Origin: Streptomyces sp. ATexAB-D23
GTDB taxonomy: Bacteria; Actinomycetota; Actinomycetes; Streptomycetales; Streptomycetaceae
Assembly: GCF_000373645.1 (NCBI RefSeq)
Contig: NZ_KB892001.1
Span: forward strand, 450,667 to 514,666
DNA: 64,000 nt
Reading direction: 5' to 3'
The notes beneath the pieces were generated by a model. The model had not been told where the DNA came from. It saw only the letters and a list, made by a program, of their open reading frames with translations, and searched no databases. Made by a program: the position numbers and the translations under genes. Shown in pieces: positions 40,777 to 49,670 of the stretch. The number at the start of each line of letters is the position of its first letter. Positions within the stretch are counted from its first letter, which is position 1.

Positions 40777-41295
40777 ATGGACGAGACGGAGTTCTGGGAG
40801 CTGATCGACAGCACCCGCGAGGCCGCCGACGGCGACCCCGAGGACCATGCCGACCTGCTGGTCGAACGGCTGGTGCGGCTCGATCCCGATTCCGTGCTGG
40901 ACTTCGCCCGGCACTTCGAGGCCCGCTTCAACCGCGCCTACCGCTGGGACCTGTGGGCCGCGGCAGCCGTGCTGCTCGGCGGCGCGGACGAGGACGCCTT
41001 CGACTGCTTCCGCTGCTGGCTGATCGGCCGGGGCCGGGAGGTCTTCGAGGGCGCGGTGCACGACCCGGACAGCCTGGCCGAGCTGCTGGACGACTTCGAC
41101 GAGGAGCTGGACGGGGACGCGGAGGAGCTGGGGTACGCGGCCGACGAGGCGTACGAGCAGCTCACCGGCCTGGTCGCGCCCGATCTGGGGCTGCCGCCGC
41201 AGGCCGAGGAGCCGGAGGGCACGCCGCTGGACCCCGGCGACGACGCGGCGCCGGCGGCCCGGCTGCCCGCGCTGTGGGAGCGGTTCGGCCACTGA
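40777..41295 (+). CDS. DUF4240 protein
   Basis: A 172-residue acidic protein; ATG 40777 (GTG 40774 directly before it is an alternative). The DUF4240 pattern is clear: MDETEFWELIDSTRE, LDFARHFEARFNRAY--DLWAAA, FDCFRCWLIGRGREVFE and a DPDSLAELL segment. The family is widespread in actinobacteria and uncharacterised. A Pro/Glu-rich tail. Confidence 0.82.
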   Translation: MDETEFWELIDSTREAADGDPEDHADLLVERLVRLDPDSVLDFARHFEARFNRAYRWDLWAAAAVLLGGADEDAFDCFRCWLIGRGREVFEGAVHDPDSLAELLDDFDEELDGDAEELGYAADEAYEQLTGLVAPDLGLPPQAEEPEGTPLDPGDDAAPAARLPALWERFGH

Positions 41296-41307
41296 GCGCC
41301 ACGCGGG

Positions 41308-41835
41308 TCACGGGGCGAGCGGCCGGCCCATCATCACGTCGTCCACGTACCGCCCGTCCAGGAAGAACTCGCCGCGCAGCACACCCTCGACGGTGAAGCC
41401 CTCCGCCTCGTACAGCGCGCGGGCCGGCGCGTTGTGGCCGAGGACCCGCAGGGTCATCCGGTTCGCGCCCTCGCCGCGCGCCGCGAGGCAGCCGGCCCGG
41501 ACGAGCGCGCGCCCGACGCCCCGGCCGCGCGCCCAGCCGGCGACGGCGAGGCCCTGTATCTGACGGACGTGCGCGTTGCAGGCCAGCGGGGTGGGCGGCA
41601 CCACCCGGATGTATCCGGCCAGGCCCCGGACCCCGGCCTCGTTCACCGCCTCGGCCACCAGGATGTCCTGGGGCAGGTGCCGCTCGTCGAAGAACGGCTC
41701 GTAGGGCGGCTGCGGGCGCGGCTGCACGGCGTGCAGCGTCGACCAGGTGGCGCGGTCCAGTTCACCGAGTGCGGGGCCGTCCTGCGGGACGGCGCGGCGG
41801 ACGGCGGGGGCTGCGGCGGCGGGTGACTCGGTCAT
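41308..41835 (-). CDS. GNAT-family N-acetyltransferase
   Basis: A 175-residue protein; ATG 41835 is chosen (MTESPAAAAP) because the upstream extension overlaps the divergent gene's promoter. The acetyl-CoA motif is QIQGLAVAGWARGRGVGRALV (~102-122), followed by LGHNAPARALYEAEGF. Substrate unknown. Confidence 0.85.
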   Translation of the reverse strand: MTESPAAAAPAVRRAVPQDGPALGELDRATWSTLHAVQPRPQPPYEPFFDERHLPQDILVAEAVNEAGVRGLAGYIRVVPPTPLACNAHVRQIQGLAVAGWARGRGVGRALVRAGCLAARGEGANRMTLRVLGHNAPARALYEAEGFTVEGVLRGEFFLDGRYVDDVMMGRPLAP

Positions 41836-41891
41836 GGCCGCCACTGTGCCACGGCGGTGCCGGGCGGGGTCCATGGGGCAGGATGGGTGCC

Positions 41892-42791
41892 ATGCCGCAC
41901 TCCCGTATCGCCGTCAGCGGATCGTCCGGACTCATCGGAGCGGCGCTGGTGCGCTCGCTGCGGGCCGACGGGCACGAGGTGGTCCGCCTGGTCCGCCGCC
42001 CGGCGCGGGCCGGTGACGAGGTGGAGTGGGACCCCGGGCGGGGCTACGTCGACGTGGCCGGTCTGGTGGGCTGCGACGCGGTCGTGCACCTCGCGGGGGC
42101 CGGGGTGGGCGACCACCGCTGGACCGAGGCGTACAAGAAGGAGATCCGGGACAGCCGGGTGCTCGGGACCGCCGCCGTCGCGGACGCCGTCGCCTCCCTG
42201 GACACCCCGCCCGCCGTGTTCCTGTCCGGGTCGGCGATCGGCTTCTACGGCGACACCGCGGACCGCGCGATCGACGAGGACGCGCCGCCGGGCGACGGGT
42301 TCCTGCCGTCGGTGTGCGTGGAGTGGGAGGAGGCCACGGCCGCCGCCGAGGAGGCCGGGGTGCGTACGGTGCACGCCCGCACCGGACTGGTGGTCGCCCG
42401 GGAGAGCGGCGCCTGGGGCCGGCTCTTCCCGCTGTTCCGGGCCGGGCTCGGCGGCCGGCTGGGCAACGGGCGGCAGTACTGGAGCTTCATCGCGCTGCAC
42501 GATCACATCGCGGCGCTGCGGCACATCCTGGACACCCCGGAGCTGTCCGGCCCGGTGAACCTGACCGGCCCGGCGCCCGTCACCAACGCCGAGGTGACGG
42601 CCGCGATGGGGCGGGTCCTGCGGCGGCCCACCCTGTTCACGGCGCCCGCGCCGGCGCTGCGGATCGCGCTGGGCGAGTTCGCCGGGGACGTGCTGGGCAG
42701 TCAGCGGGTGCTGCCCGCACGGCTGCTGGACTCGGGCTTCTCGTACGCCTTCCCCGGCATCGACGCCGCCATCCGCGCGGCCCTGCGCTGA
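41892..42791 (+). CDS. TIGR01777-type NAD-dependent epimerase (SDR family)
   Basis: A 299-residue SDR. Rossmann motif VSGSSGLIGAALVRSL at residues ~7-22, LAGAGVGDHRW, SGSAIGFYGD (~112), a DGFL--VC-EWE block, then FIALHDHIAALRHIL and VNLTGPAPVTNAE. The C-terminal DUF1731 ends with GFSYAFPGIDAAIRAAL. Distinctive subfamily signatures make the assignment firm, but the substrate is not known. Confidence 0.9.
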   Translation: MPHSRIAVSGSSGLIGAALVRSLRADGHEVVRLVRRPARAGDEVEWDPGRGYVDVAGLVGCDAVVHLAGAGVGDHRWTEAYKKEIRDSRVLGTAAVADAVASLDTPPAVFLSGSAIGFYGDTADRAIDEDAPPGDGFLPSVCVEWEEATAAAEEAGVRTVHARTGLVVARESGAWGRLFPLFRAGLGGRLGNGRQYWSFIALHDHIAALRHILDTPELSGPVNLTGPAPVTNAEVTAAMGRVLRRPTLFTAPAPALRIALGEFAGDVLGSQRVLPARLLDSGFSYAFPGIDAAIRAALR

Positions 42792-42970
42792 ACCTCCCGC
42801 ACCACCCGCACCAGCCTCGGACGGGTGTGCGACCCCGTGCACCGGTGCCCCCGTACGCGCGCGACTGCGCACGATCGGGCACTCTCCTAGCCTCCTGATG
42901 AACACACGCATTCCGGTGGGCGGTTGAGGGCAAGAGCCCCCCACCAATCGCGCCGAATCGGGGAGGGCAC

Positions 42971-44317
42971 GTGCTCAGCACGGCACACCACGCGGACGTC
43001 GTCGTCATCGGGGCCGGAATCGCCGGCCTGTCAGCGGCCCACCATCTGACCAGCGCGGGAGTCGGGGTCAGCGTCCTGGAGGCCGGCCCCGGCGTCGGCG
43101 GCCGGATGACGACCGACGAGGTGGACGGGTTCCGCCTCGACCACGTCGGCCCGCTGCTCAACACCGCCTACCCGGAGCTGCGCACGACGCCCGGTCTCGA
43201 CGGTCTCGTCCTGCGTACCTTCGACCCCGGCGTCCTCGTCCACAGCGAGGGCCGCCGCCACCGGACCGGGGAGACGCGCGGCACCCAGGGCCCACGCAGC
43301 GCACGGGGCGCGTTGAAAGCGGCGCGCGCCCTCGCGAGCGCCCCCAGGCCGCCACGGGCGGGCGCCCTCAGCGGAGCCATGGGCGGCGCGATCGACCACG
43401 CACGGCTCGGCGTGGCACTGGCCCGCCTCGCCGCCACCCCGCCGGCCCGCATCCTCGCCCGGCCCGAACGCGCCGCACTCGACGCCCTGTCCGGCCGGCT
43501 GTCCGCCCGTACGCTCAACGGCTTCGTACGCCCCCTGCTCACCGCGCTGCTCAGCGACCCGGACCTCGCCACCTCCAGCAGGTACGCCGACCTCGCCCTG
43601 CGCACCTACGCGAGCGGGCGGCTGTGCGTACCGGAGGGCGGGGCGGGCACCCTGCCCGAACTCCTCGCGGCTTCCCTGCCGCCCGGCACCGTACGCACCG
43701 GGGTGCACGTCACCTCCGCCGACATCACCTCGGTCCGCACCAAGGAACACGGCGAACTGGGCTGCCGCTCCCTGCTGATCGCGACCGGCGCGAGCGCCGC
43801 GGCCGAACTGCTGCCGGGCCTGCGCATGCCGTCCTTCCACCCCGTGACGGTGCTCCACCACACCGCCCCCGCTCCCCCGCCGACCGGTGCCTCACTGGTG
43901 CTGGACGCCGACCGCTCGGGGCCCGTCGCGCACACCGCGGTGATGAGCGAGGTCGACCCGGCCCGCGCCCCGCGCGGCCGGACCCTGATCAGCTCCACCG
44001 TGCTCGGCACCCCGCCTCCCGGCCTCGACCGCGCGGTCCGCGCCCACCTCGCCACGCTCTACGGCGTGCCCACCGACGACTGGGAACTGCTGGCCGCCCA
44101 CCACGACCCGGAGGCGGTGCCCGCGATGACGCCGCCGCACGACCCGGCCCGCCCGGTCCGGGTGCTCGCGGGCCTGTACGTGTGCGGGGACCACCGCGAC
44201 ACCGGCACGGTCCGGGGCGCCCTGGCGTCCGGCCGGCGGGCCGCCGTCTCGATCCTGAGCGACCTCGGCGTACGGCCGGCCGCCGGGGGCGGGGCGGTGC
44301 TCCCCCGGGCCGCCTGA
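42971..44317 (+). CDS. FAD-dependent oxidoreductase (protoporphyrinogen-oxidase/amine-oxidase type)
   Basis: A 448-residue flavoprotein; GTG 42971. FAD-binding VVVIGAGIAGLSAAHHLTSAG, then VLEAGPGVGGRMTTDEVDGFRLDHVG at the start, and near the C-terminus VCGDHRDTGTVRGALASGRRAA. The middle is Ala/Arg-rich and low in recognisable motifs. The family includes desaturases and amine oxidases; the substrate cannot be told. Convergent with the regulator at 44322. Confidence 0.87.
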   Translation: MLSTAHHADVVVIGAGIAGLSAAHHLTSAGVGVSVLEAGPGVGGRMTTDEVDGFRLDHVGPLLNTAYPELRTTPGLDGLVLRTFDPGVLVHSEGRRHRTGETRGTQGPRSARGALKAARALASAPRPPRAGALSGAMGGAIDHARLGVALARLAATPPARILARPERAALDALSGRLSARTLNGFVRPLLTALLSDPDLATSSRYADLALRTYASGRLCVPEGGAGTLPELLAASLPPGTVRTGVHVTSADITSVRTKEHGELGCRSLLIATGASAAAELLPGLRMPSFHPVTVLHHTAPAPPPTGASLVLDADRSGPVAHTAVMSEVDPARAPRGRTLISSTVLGTPPPGLDRAVRAHLATLYGVPTDDWELLAAHHDPEAVPAMTPPHDPARPVRVLAGLYVCGDHRDTGTVRGALASGRRAAVSILSDLGVRPAAGGGAVLPRAA

Positions 44318-44321
44318 CGCC

Positions 44322-45974
44322 TCAGCCCAGCGCGGCGACCCGTTCGCGGTAGCCGCGCACGGCCGCCGCGTCCCGGAAGGGCTCAAGCCGCCGCTCGAAG
44401 TCGCGCACGTACTCCGTGGCCCGTACCGAACGCATCTCGGCGGCCTGCTGGGCGGCCTCCGCGCCCAGCCGGCAGGCCTGCTCCAGCTCGCCGAGGCCGA
44501 GCCGGGCGCAGGCCAGCACCACCCGGCAGAACAGCCTGCTGCGGGCGTACGCGGGGGCGCGCAGCTGGAGCGAGCGCTCCGCGTGCTGGGCGGCGGGCCG
44601 GTACTGCTGGAGGTCGCGGTGGCAGTGGCCGAACTCGTCGGCGAGCTGCGCCTCGTCGAAGTGGCGCGCCCAGTGCGGCACCTCGTCACCGGGGCGGGCC
44701 GTCTCCAGCGCCCGTTCGGCCCGCGCGAGCGAGGCGGTGCACGCCTTGGCGTCCCCGAGCACCGCGTGGCCGCGCGCCTCGACCGCGTGCAGCAGGGCGA
44801 GGACGGCGTGGGGGGCGGCGGAGCCGATGCCCTGCTGGGCGACCCTGGCCAGCTGGACCGCCTCCCGGCCGTGCGCGAGGTAGACCGCCTGGCGGCTCAT
44901 GGTGATGAGGACGTAGCTGCCGTAGGCGCGGTCCCCGGCGGCCTGGGAGAGCCGTAGGGCCTGCACGAAGTAGCGCTGGGCGAGCCCGTGGGCGGCGATG
45001 TCGTACGAGGTCCAGCCGGCCAGCCGGGTCAGGTCGGCGGCGGCCGCGAACAGGCGCCGGCCGGTGGCCTCCGTGTACGTGCCGCGCAGCATCGGCTCCG
45101 TCTCGTGCTCCAGGTACCGGACGAGGGCCTGCCGGGCGTGACCTCCGCCGTAGGCGTGGTCCAGGGTGCGGAACAGCTCGGCGACCGAGCGCAGGGCGGC
45201 GACGTCCCCGTCGCCGACCCGCAGTCCGGAGCCCCGTTCGGTCTGCCGCTGCCGGGGAACGCCGGGGGCGCCGGGCACGGCGGCGGCCGGGGCACCGGGC
45301 GGGGCGGGCGTCCCGCCGGGCCTGGAGGGCGCGGGCCCCCGGACGCCGGGCCGGCCGCCGGTCCCCGGGGCCCCGCCCTGTTCGGGCACGCCGGGCAGGG
45401 CGCCGGGCGCGGAGCCGTGTGCCGCGTACGGCCCGGAGGCGCCGCGGGAGGCCGCGGGGGCCGGGGCGCCGCCCCCGGTCCGGACCGCGCCACCGGTCCG
45501 GACCGGGCTCACGGGGCCGCCCCGGCCGACCCACTCGTCCGCCCGGCCGATCAGCCAGTCCCGGCTGGGGACGACCAGGCCCGCCGGGGTGAAGGCGATC
45601 TTCCGCAGCTCGGCGTGGCTGCCGGAGTCCTTGCGCCACAGTCCGCTGACGATGTCGACCGCCTCGGCGGGCGTGGCGGCGAATTCGAGCCCCGCGTAGA
45701 CGGGGGCGCAGGCGTCCAGGCCCAGGTCCTGTGCGGAGAGCCGGCGGCCGAGCCGCCGGGTGAAGACCTCGGCGATCAGCGCGGGGGTGGTGCCCCGGGG
45801 CTGCTGGCCGCGCAGCCAGCGGGTCACGGAGGTCTTGTCGTACCGCAGGTCGAGGCCGTGTTCGAGGCCGAGCTGATCCACCCGGCGGGCGAGGCCGGCG
45901 TTGGAGAATCCGGCCTCGGTGATGAGTGAGGCGAGCCGACGGTTGGGGGTGCGCTGCGGGGGTCGTTCCGACAT
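44322..45974 (-). CDS. NsdA-like large regulator
   Basis: A 550-residue protein. N-terminal HTH-like region (LASLITEAGFSNAGLARRVD, then KTSVTRWLRGQQPRG, ~15-60) and a conserved block VDIVSGLWRKDSGS (~107). A Gly/Pro/Ala-rich linker (~150-240) follows, then a helical TPR-like C-terminal half (~250-545). The layout resembles Streptomyces NsdA/NsdB-type pleiotropic regulators that affect antibiotic production; that link is by resemblance. It is divergent from lipB. Confidence 0.75.
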   Translation of the reverse strand: MSERPPQRTPNRRLASLITEAGFSNAGLARRVDQLGLEHGLDLRYDKTSVTRWLRGQQPRGTTPALIAEVFTRRLGRRLSAQDLGLDACAPVYAGLEFAATPAEAVDIVSGLWRKDSGSHAELRKIAFTPAGLVVPSRDWLIGRADEWVGRGGPVSPVRTGGAVRTGGGAPAPAASRGASGPYAAHGSAPGALPGVPEQGGAPGTGGRPGVRGPAPSRPGGTPAPPGAPAAAVPGAPGVPRQRQTERGSGLRVGDGDVAALRSVAELFRTLDHAYGGGHARQALVRYLEHETEPMLRGTYTEATGRRLFAAAADLTRLAGWTSYDIAAHGLAQRYFVQALRLSQAAGDRAYGSYVLITMSRQAVYLAHGREAVQLARVAQQGIGSAAPHAVLALLHAVEARGHAVLGDAKACTASLARAERALETARPGDEVPHWARHFDEAQLADEFGHCHRDLQQYRPAAQHAERSLQLRAPAYARSRLFCRVVLACARLGLGELEQACRLGAEAAQQAAEMRSVRATEYVRDFERRLEPFRDAAAVRGYRERVAALG

Positions 45975-46251
45975 CAGCTGTAGGGTCTCCTGCCTTCTGG
46001 GCCGGGCGGGCAGCCCTCAGGGCCTCCTCTGACGAACGGCGCGAATTTAACTGTCGGCGGGGCGGCCCCGGTCTCCTTTGCTCCACATTCATCCGATCGT
46101 GTGAGGATTGCGGGCGGTGCTGACGGGAAAGACCTGCCCGTCCCCCGCTCCCCCGACGGTCGTACAGTGGCTCGGGCGCGATTCGTGCAGGGTGACGCGG
46201 TGCCGGGGAAACCCTCCGGACCACGGCACCGCGAGTAGAGAGGCTGCTGTC

Positions 46252-47064
46252 GTGACTGAGCTCCGGTTCGTCCGCCTGGGTTTCGGCGAGGATGCCGTCG
46301 ACTACCAGGAGGCCTGGCAGAAGCAGCGCGAGGTGCACGCGGCACGGTTCGAGGACACCGTCCCCGACACCTGCCTGCTCCTGGAACACCCGCCCGTCTA
46401 CACAGCGGGCCGGCGCACGGCCGACAGCGAGCGCCCCCTGGACGGCACCCCGGTCATCGACGTGGACCGCGGCGGCAAGATCACCTGGCACGGCCCCGGC
46501 CAGCTCGTCGGCTACCCGATCCAGAAGCTCCCCCGCCCGGTGGACGTCGTCGCGCACGTGCGCCGCCTGGAGGAGGCGCTGATCCGCACCGCCGCCGAGT
46601 TCGGCGTCGAGACCACCCGGGTCGAGGGCCGCAGCGGCGTCTGGGTCCTGGGCGACCCGGTCGAGCGGCGCCCCGCCGTCGGCGGCCTCACCCTCGACTT
46701 CGACCCGCGCATGCAGGACGACGAGTTCGACCCCCGGCTCAACGGCCCGGAGTACGCCCCGTCCAACGCCGGCCAGCGCCGCGAGGACCGCAAGCTGGCC
46801 GCGATCGGCATCCGGGTCGCCAAGGGCGTGACCATGCACGGCTTCTCGTTCAACGTGAACCCGGACAACACCTGGTTCGACCGGATCGTGCCCTGCGGCA
46901 TCCGGGACGCGGGCGTCACCTCGCTCGCGTACGAACTCGGCCGCGACATCACCATCGCCGAGGTCCTCCCGGTCGTCGAGAAGCACCTGCGCGACATCCT
47001 GGAGAACGCCGAGCCGGCCCCGCGCGTCGTCGCCCGCGCCGACGACGCCATGGCCACGGCGTGA
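46252..47064 (+). CDS. lipB: Octanoyltransferase
   Basis: A 270-residue LipB; GTG 46252 with AGAGAGG upstream. Signature [16 protein letters not shown] (~70-85), RSGVWV, the Lys of [20 protein letters not shown] (~183) and the acyl-Cys in [13 protein letters not shown] (~210). It transfers octanoyl from ACP to lipoyl domains such as those of SucB. lipA follows after 132 bp. Confidence 0.95.
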   Translation: MTELRFVRLGFGEDAVDYQEAWQKQREVHAARFEDTVPDTCLLLEHPPVYTAGRRTADSERPLDGTPVIDVDRGGKITWHGPGQLVGYPIQKLPRPVDVVAHVRRLEEALIRTAAEFGVETTRVEGRSGVWVLGDPVERRPAVGGLTLDFDPRMQDDEFDPRLNGPEYAPSNAGQRREDRKLAAIGIRVAKGVTMHGFSFNVNPDNTWFDRIVPCGIRDAGVTSLAYELGRDITIAEVLPVVEKHLRDILENAEPAPRVVARADDAMATA

Positions 47065-47196
47065 CCCACGGAACACGCCTCCGGGAATAGGCCCTGCCGC
47101 CCCCAGGTTGGGCAGACGTAAAGCCGAATGAACTACGGGCGTACCCTGGTGTTCGCCGAAGAATCCAATGCAGTGAAAGCAAAGGGGAGTGCCGGA

Positions 47197-48159
47197 GTGT
47201 CTGTCGCACCTGACGGGCGCAAGATGCTGCGCCTTGAGGTCCGGAACAGCCAGACCCCCATCGAGCGCAAGCCCGAGTGGATCAAAACCCGGGCCAAGAT
47301 GGGTCCTGAGTACAACCAGCTGCAGAAACTCGTCAAGAGCGAGGGCCTGCACACGGTGTGCCAGGAGGCCGGCTGCCCCAACATCTTCGAGTGCTGGGAG
47401 GACCGCGAGGCCACGTTCCTCATCGGCGGCGACCAGTGCACCCGGCGTTGTGACTTCTGCCAGATCGACACGGGCAAGCCGCAGGCGCTGGACCGGGACG
47501 AGCCCCGCCGTGTCGGCGAGTCGGTCGTCACGATGGACCTGAACTACGCCACGATCACCGGCGTCGCCCGCGACGACCTGGAGGACGGCGGCGCCTGGCT
47601 GTACGCGGAGACCGTGCGCCAGATCCACGCGCAGACGGCGGAGCGGGAGGGCGGCCACACCAAGGTCGAGCTGCTGATCCCCGACTTCAACGCCGAGCCC
47701 GAGCAGCTCGCCGAGGTCTTCTCCTCGCGCCCGGAGGTGCTGGGGCACAACGTGGAGACGGTACCGCGCATCTTCAAGCGGATCCGGCCCGGCTTCCGCT
47801 ACGAGCGCTCCCTGGAGGTCATCACCCGGGCCCGCGAGGCCGGTCTGGTGACCAAGTCCAACCTGATCCTCGGCATGGGCGAGACCCGCGAGGAGGTCAG
47901 CCAGGCGCTCCGGGACCTGCACGACGCCGGCTGCGAGCTCATCACGATCACCCAGTACCTGCGGCCGTCCCCGCGCCACCACCCGGTCGAGCGCTGGGTG
48001 AAGCCGCACGAGTTCGTGGAGCTGAAGGACGAGGCCGACGCGATCGGCTACTCGGGCGTGATGTCCGGACCGCTGGTCCGCTCCTCCTACCGCGCGGGCC
48101 GGCTGTTCCAGCAGGCGATGGACCGGCGCGGGGCCCAGATCGCGGCGCCTTCCGCGTAA
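47197..48159 (+). CDS. lipA: Lipoyl synthase (radical SAM)
   Basis: A 320-residue enzyme. GTG 47197 is chosen because GGGGAG sits 7 bp upstream; homology starts [15 protein letters not shown]. The auxiliary cluster Cys residues are in [14 protein letters not shown]; the radical-SAM cluster is [10 protein letters not shown]. It inserts two sulfurs into octanoyl-lysine made by LipB, completing lipoate for the E2 and other lipoyl proteins. Confidence 0.96.
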   Translation: MSVAPDGRKMLRLEVRNSQTPIERKPEWIKTRAKMGPEYNQLQKLVKSEGLHTVCQEAGCPNIFECWEDREATFLIGGDQCTRRCDFCQIDTGKPQALDRDEPRRVGESVVTMDLNYATITGVARDDLEDGGAWLYAETVRQIHAQTAEREGGHTKVELLIPDFNAEPEQLAEVFSSRPEVLGHNVETVPRIFKRIRPGFRYERSLEVITRAREAGLVTKSNLILGMGETREEVSQALRDLHDAGCELITITQYLRPSPRHHPVERWVKPHEFVELKDEADAIGYSGVMSGPLVRSSYRAGRLFQQAMDRRGAQIAAPSA

Positions 48160-48465
48160 GCACCGCGCGACCGCCCTGTGTGAAATCGCGCACAAGCGGC
48201 TACCGCCGAGTAATGGCCGAACCGACGCGGTCCTTCCACTCCTCGCAGGTCCGAGAGGCCACCGGGGCGCGGACGGACCGCGTCGGCGTGCGCGGCGCCG
48301 ATATCAGGGTTTCATTGGTGTTTGACCGACCGGTCATGCGCTGGTAACACCGGACAGTGACGCTGGATGAACGCGCAGCGCGGTGACTTCGACCGCCACC
48401 GCCGACCCTGCGCCCCGTCTCCAGTCCGCGCAGCACACGCACATCGTTTTGAGGGGACTTCCACG
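48160..48465. promoter_or_regulatory. Region between lipA and small gene; sigma-70-like promoter
   Basis: 306 bp without a gene. TTGACC (48322-48327) and TAACAC (48345-48350), with a 17-bp spacer, form a plausible principal-sigma promoter ~115 bp before the next start. The -35 element overlaps a TGACC-N4-GGTCA inverted repeat. Confidence 0.4.
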
Positions 48466-48681
48466 ATGCAGGCCGCGCCGGTACGCGCCACCGTCATCCC
48501 GACCGTCACCGATGCCCTCCGCGCCGTCGAGTCGCTGCTGCTGAGCAGCGGCCAGCGCACCGCCCGCCGCAACGCCTGGACGGCCGTCCTGGAGGACCGC
48601 CGCCGGGCCAAGGACCGGGCCGAGTCCGGCTACGCACTGGAACGGGAGGCCGTGGCCGCCCGTCGTTCCCGGGCCACGTAA
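48466..48681 (+). CDS. Small conserved hypothetical protein
   Basis: A 71-residue protein; ATG 48466 follows GAGGGGA. Helical, with RAVESLLLSSGQRTARRNAW then TAVLEDRRRAKDRAE; basic C-terminus. No domain recognised. Its position between lipA and the DUF4191 gene is conserved in Streptomyces as far as I recall. Confidence 0.78.
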   Translation: MQAAPVRATVIPTVTDALRAVESLLLSSGQRTARRNAWTAVLEDRRRAKDRAESGYALEREAVAARRSRAT

Positions 48682-48691
48682 ACTTCCTTGC

Positions 48692-49402
48692 ATGGCGAGG
48701 AAGGCAAACACCACTGAAGGCGCGGACAGCGCCGAGAACGCGGGGCGGCTCAAGCAGATCGCCCTGACCTACAAGATGACCAGGCGGACCGACACCAAGA
48801 TCGGTCTTGTGGTCGCGGGTGTGGGAATCGTCACCTTCGGTGTCATCCTCGCGATCGGTTTCCTGATCGACCACCCGATCTACCTGGGCATCCTGGGCTT
48901 CGTGCTCGCCCTCCTCGCGATGGCGATCGTCTTCGGACGGCGCGCCGAGCGCGCGGCCTTCGGGCAGATGGAGGGCCAGCCCGGCGCCGCGGCCGCGGTG
49001 CTGGACCGCGTGGGCCGCGGCTGGACGACGACGCCCGCGGTCGCGATGAACCGCAACCAGGACGTCGTCCACCGCGCCGTGGGCAAGGCGGGCATCGTGC
49101 TGGTCGCCGAGGGCAATCCGAACCGGGTGAAGAGCCTGCTCGCGGCCGAGAAGAAGCGGATGGCCCGCATCGTCGTCGACGTCCCCGTCCACGACATCAT
49201 CGTCGGCAACGGCGAGGGCCAGGTGCCGCTGAAGAAGGTGCGCACCAAGATGCTGAAGCTGCCGCGCGTACTGACCGGCCCCCAGGTCACCGCCGCCAAC
49301 GACCGGCTGCGCGCGATGGGCGACCTGATGAGCAACATGCCGCTGCCGAAGGGCCCCCTCCCCGGCCGCGGGGGCGCCGGCCGCCCGCCCCGCGCACGCT
49401 AG
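48692..49402 (+). CDS. DUF4191 membrane protein
   Basis: A 236-residue protein. The N-terminus is charged; two membrane helices (IGLVVAGVGIVTFGVILAIG; PIYLGILGFVLALLAMAIVF, ~45-95) are followed by a cytosolic domain (DRVGRGWTTTPAVAMNRNQD, VHRAVGKAGIVLVAEG, KLPRVLTGPQV) and a Gly/Pro/Arg tail. This is the actinobacterial DUF4191 family, uncharacterised. A very strong hairpin follows. Confidence 0.87.
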   Translation: MARKANTTEGADSAENAGRLKQIALTYKMTRRTDTKIGLVVAGVGIVTFGVILAIGFLIDHPIYLGILGFVLALLAMAIVFGRRAERAAFGQMEGQPGAAAAVLDRVGRGWTTTPAVAMNRNQDVVHRAVGKAGIVLVAEGNPNRVKSLLAAEKKRMARIVVDVPVHDIIVGNGEGQVPLKKVRTKMLKLPRVLTGPQVTAANDRLRAMGDLMSNMPLPKGPLPGRGGAGRPPRAR

Positions 49403-49430
49403 CCGCGGGCTCCCGCGGCGGTCGTCTCCC

Positions 49431-49485
49431 ACATATGAAGCCTGTGACAGGGCGCCTGCGGCGCCCTGTCACAGGCTTCATATGT
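49431..49485. terminator. 26-bp perfect hairpin
   Basis: Arms 49431-49456 and 49460-49485 are perfectly complementary, with a 3-nt loop (TGC). It lies between the convergent DUF4191 and glycosyltransferase genes, so it can stop transcription from both sides. Its arm ends are AT-containing (ACATATG), unusual for this genome. Confidence 0.8.
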
Positions 49486-49488
49486 TCC

Positions 49489-49507
49489 GGATCCGGACAG
49501 GCCCTAA
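49489..49507. repeat. Relic of a second terminal repeat flanking the MITE
   Basis: GGATCCGGACAGGCCCTAA resembles the right terminal repeat of the 61.7-kb element (shared GGACAGG-GCTAA type end). It directly abuts, and partly overlaps, the left end of the MITE, suggesting nested or repeated insertion at this site. Confidence 0.45.
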
Positions 49508-49670
49508 GGGCTGTCCCGCAATTCCTGGCGGGCGCACGACGTCAGCTACGGCACCTCGCCGCGTTGTCGAAACGCCCGAATACATCCAGTATGCGGGCGC
49601 CTCTCCGCCTTGCGATGCACCGCATCTGACGCCGCGCGCTGATCCGCCAGGAATTGCGGGACAGCCCTTA
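49505..49670. mobile_element. MITE-like element A (166 bp)
   Basis: Perfect 27-bp terminal inverted repeats (49505-49531 and 49644-49670, beginning TAAGGGCTGTCCCGCAATTC) enclose ~112 bp with no coding capacity. The ends are flanked by TA, fitting a TA target duplication. The inner sequence, read on the minus strand, aligns with the inner sequence of the element at 61702-61870. Without a transposase it must be moved in trans. The right end supplies the TAA stop of the glycosyltransferase gene. Confidence 0.85.
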
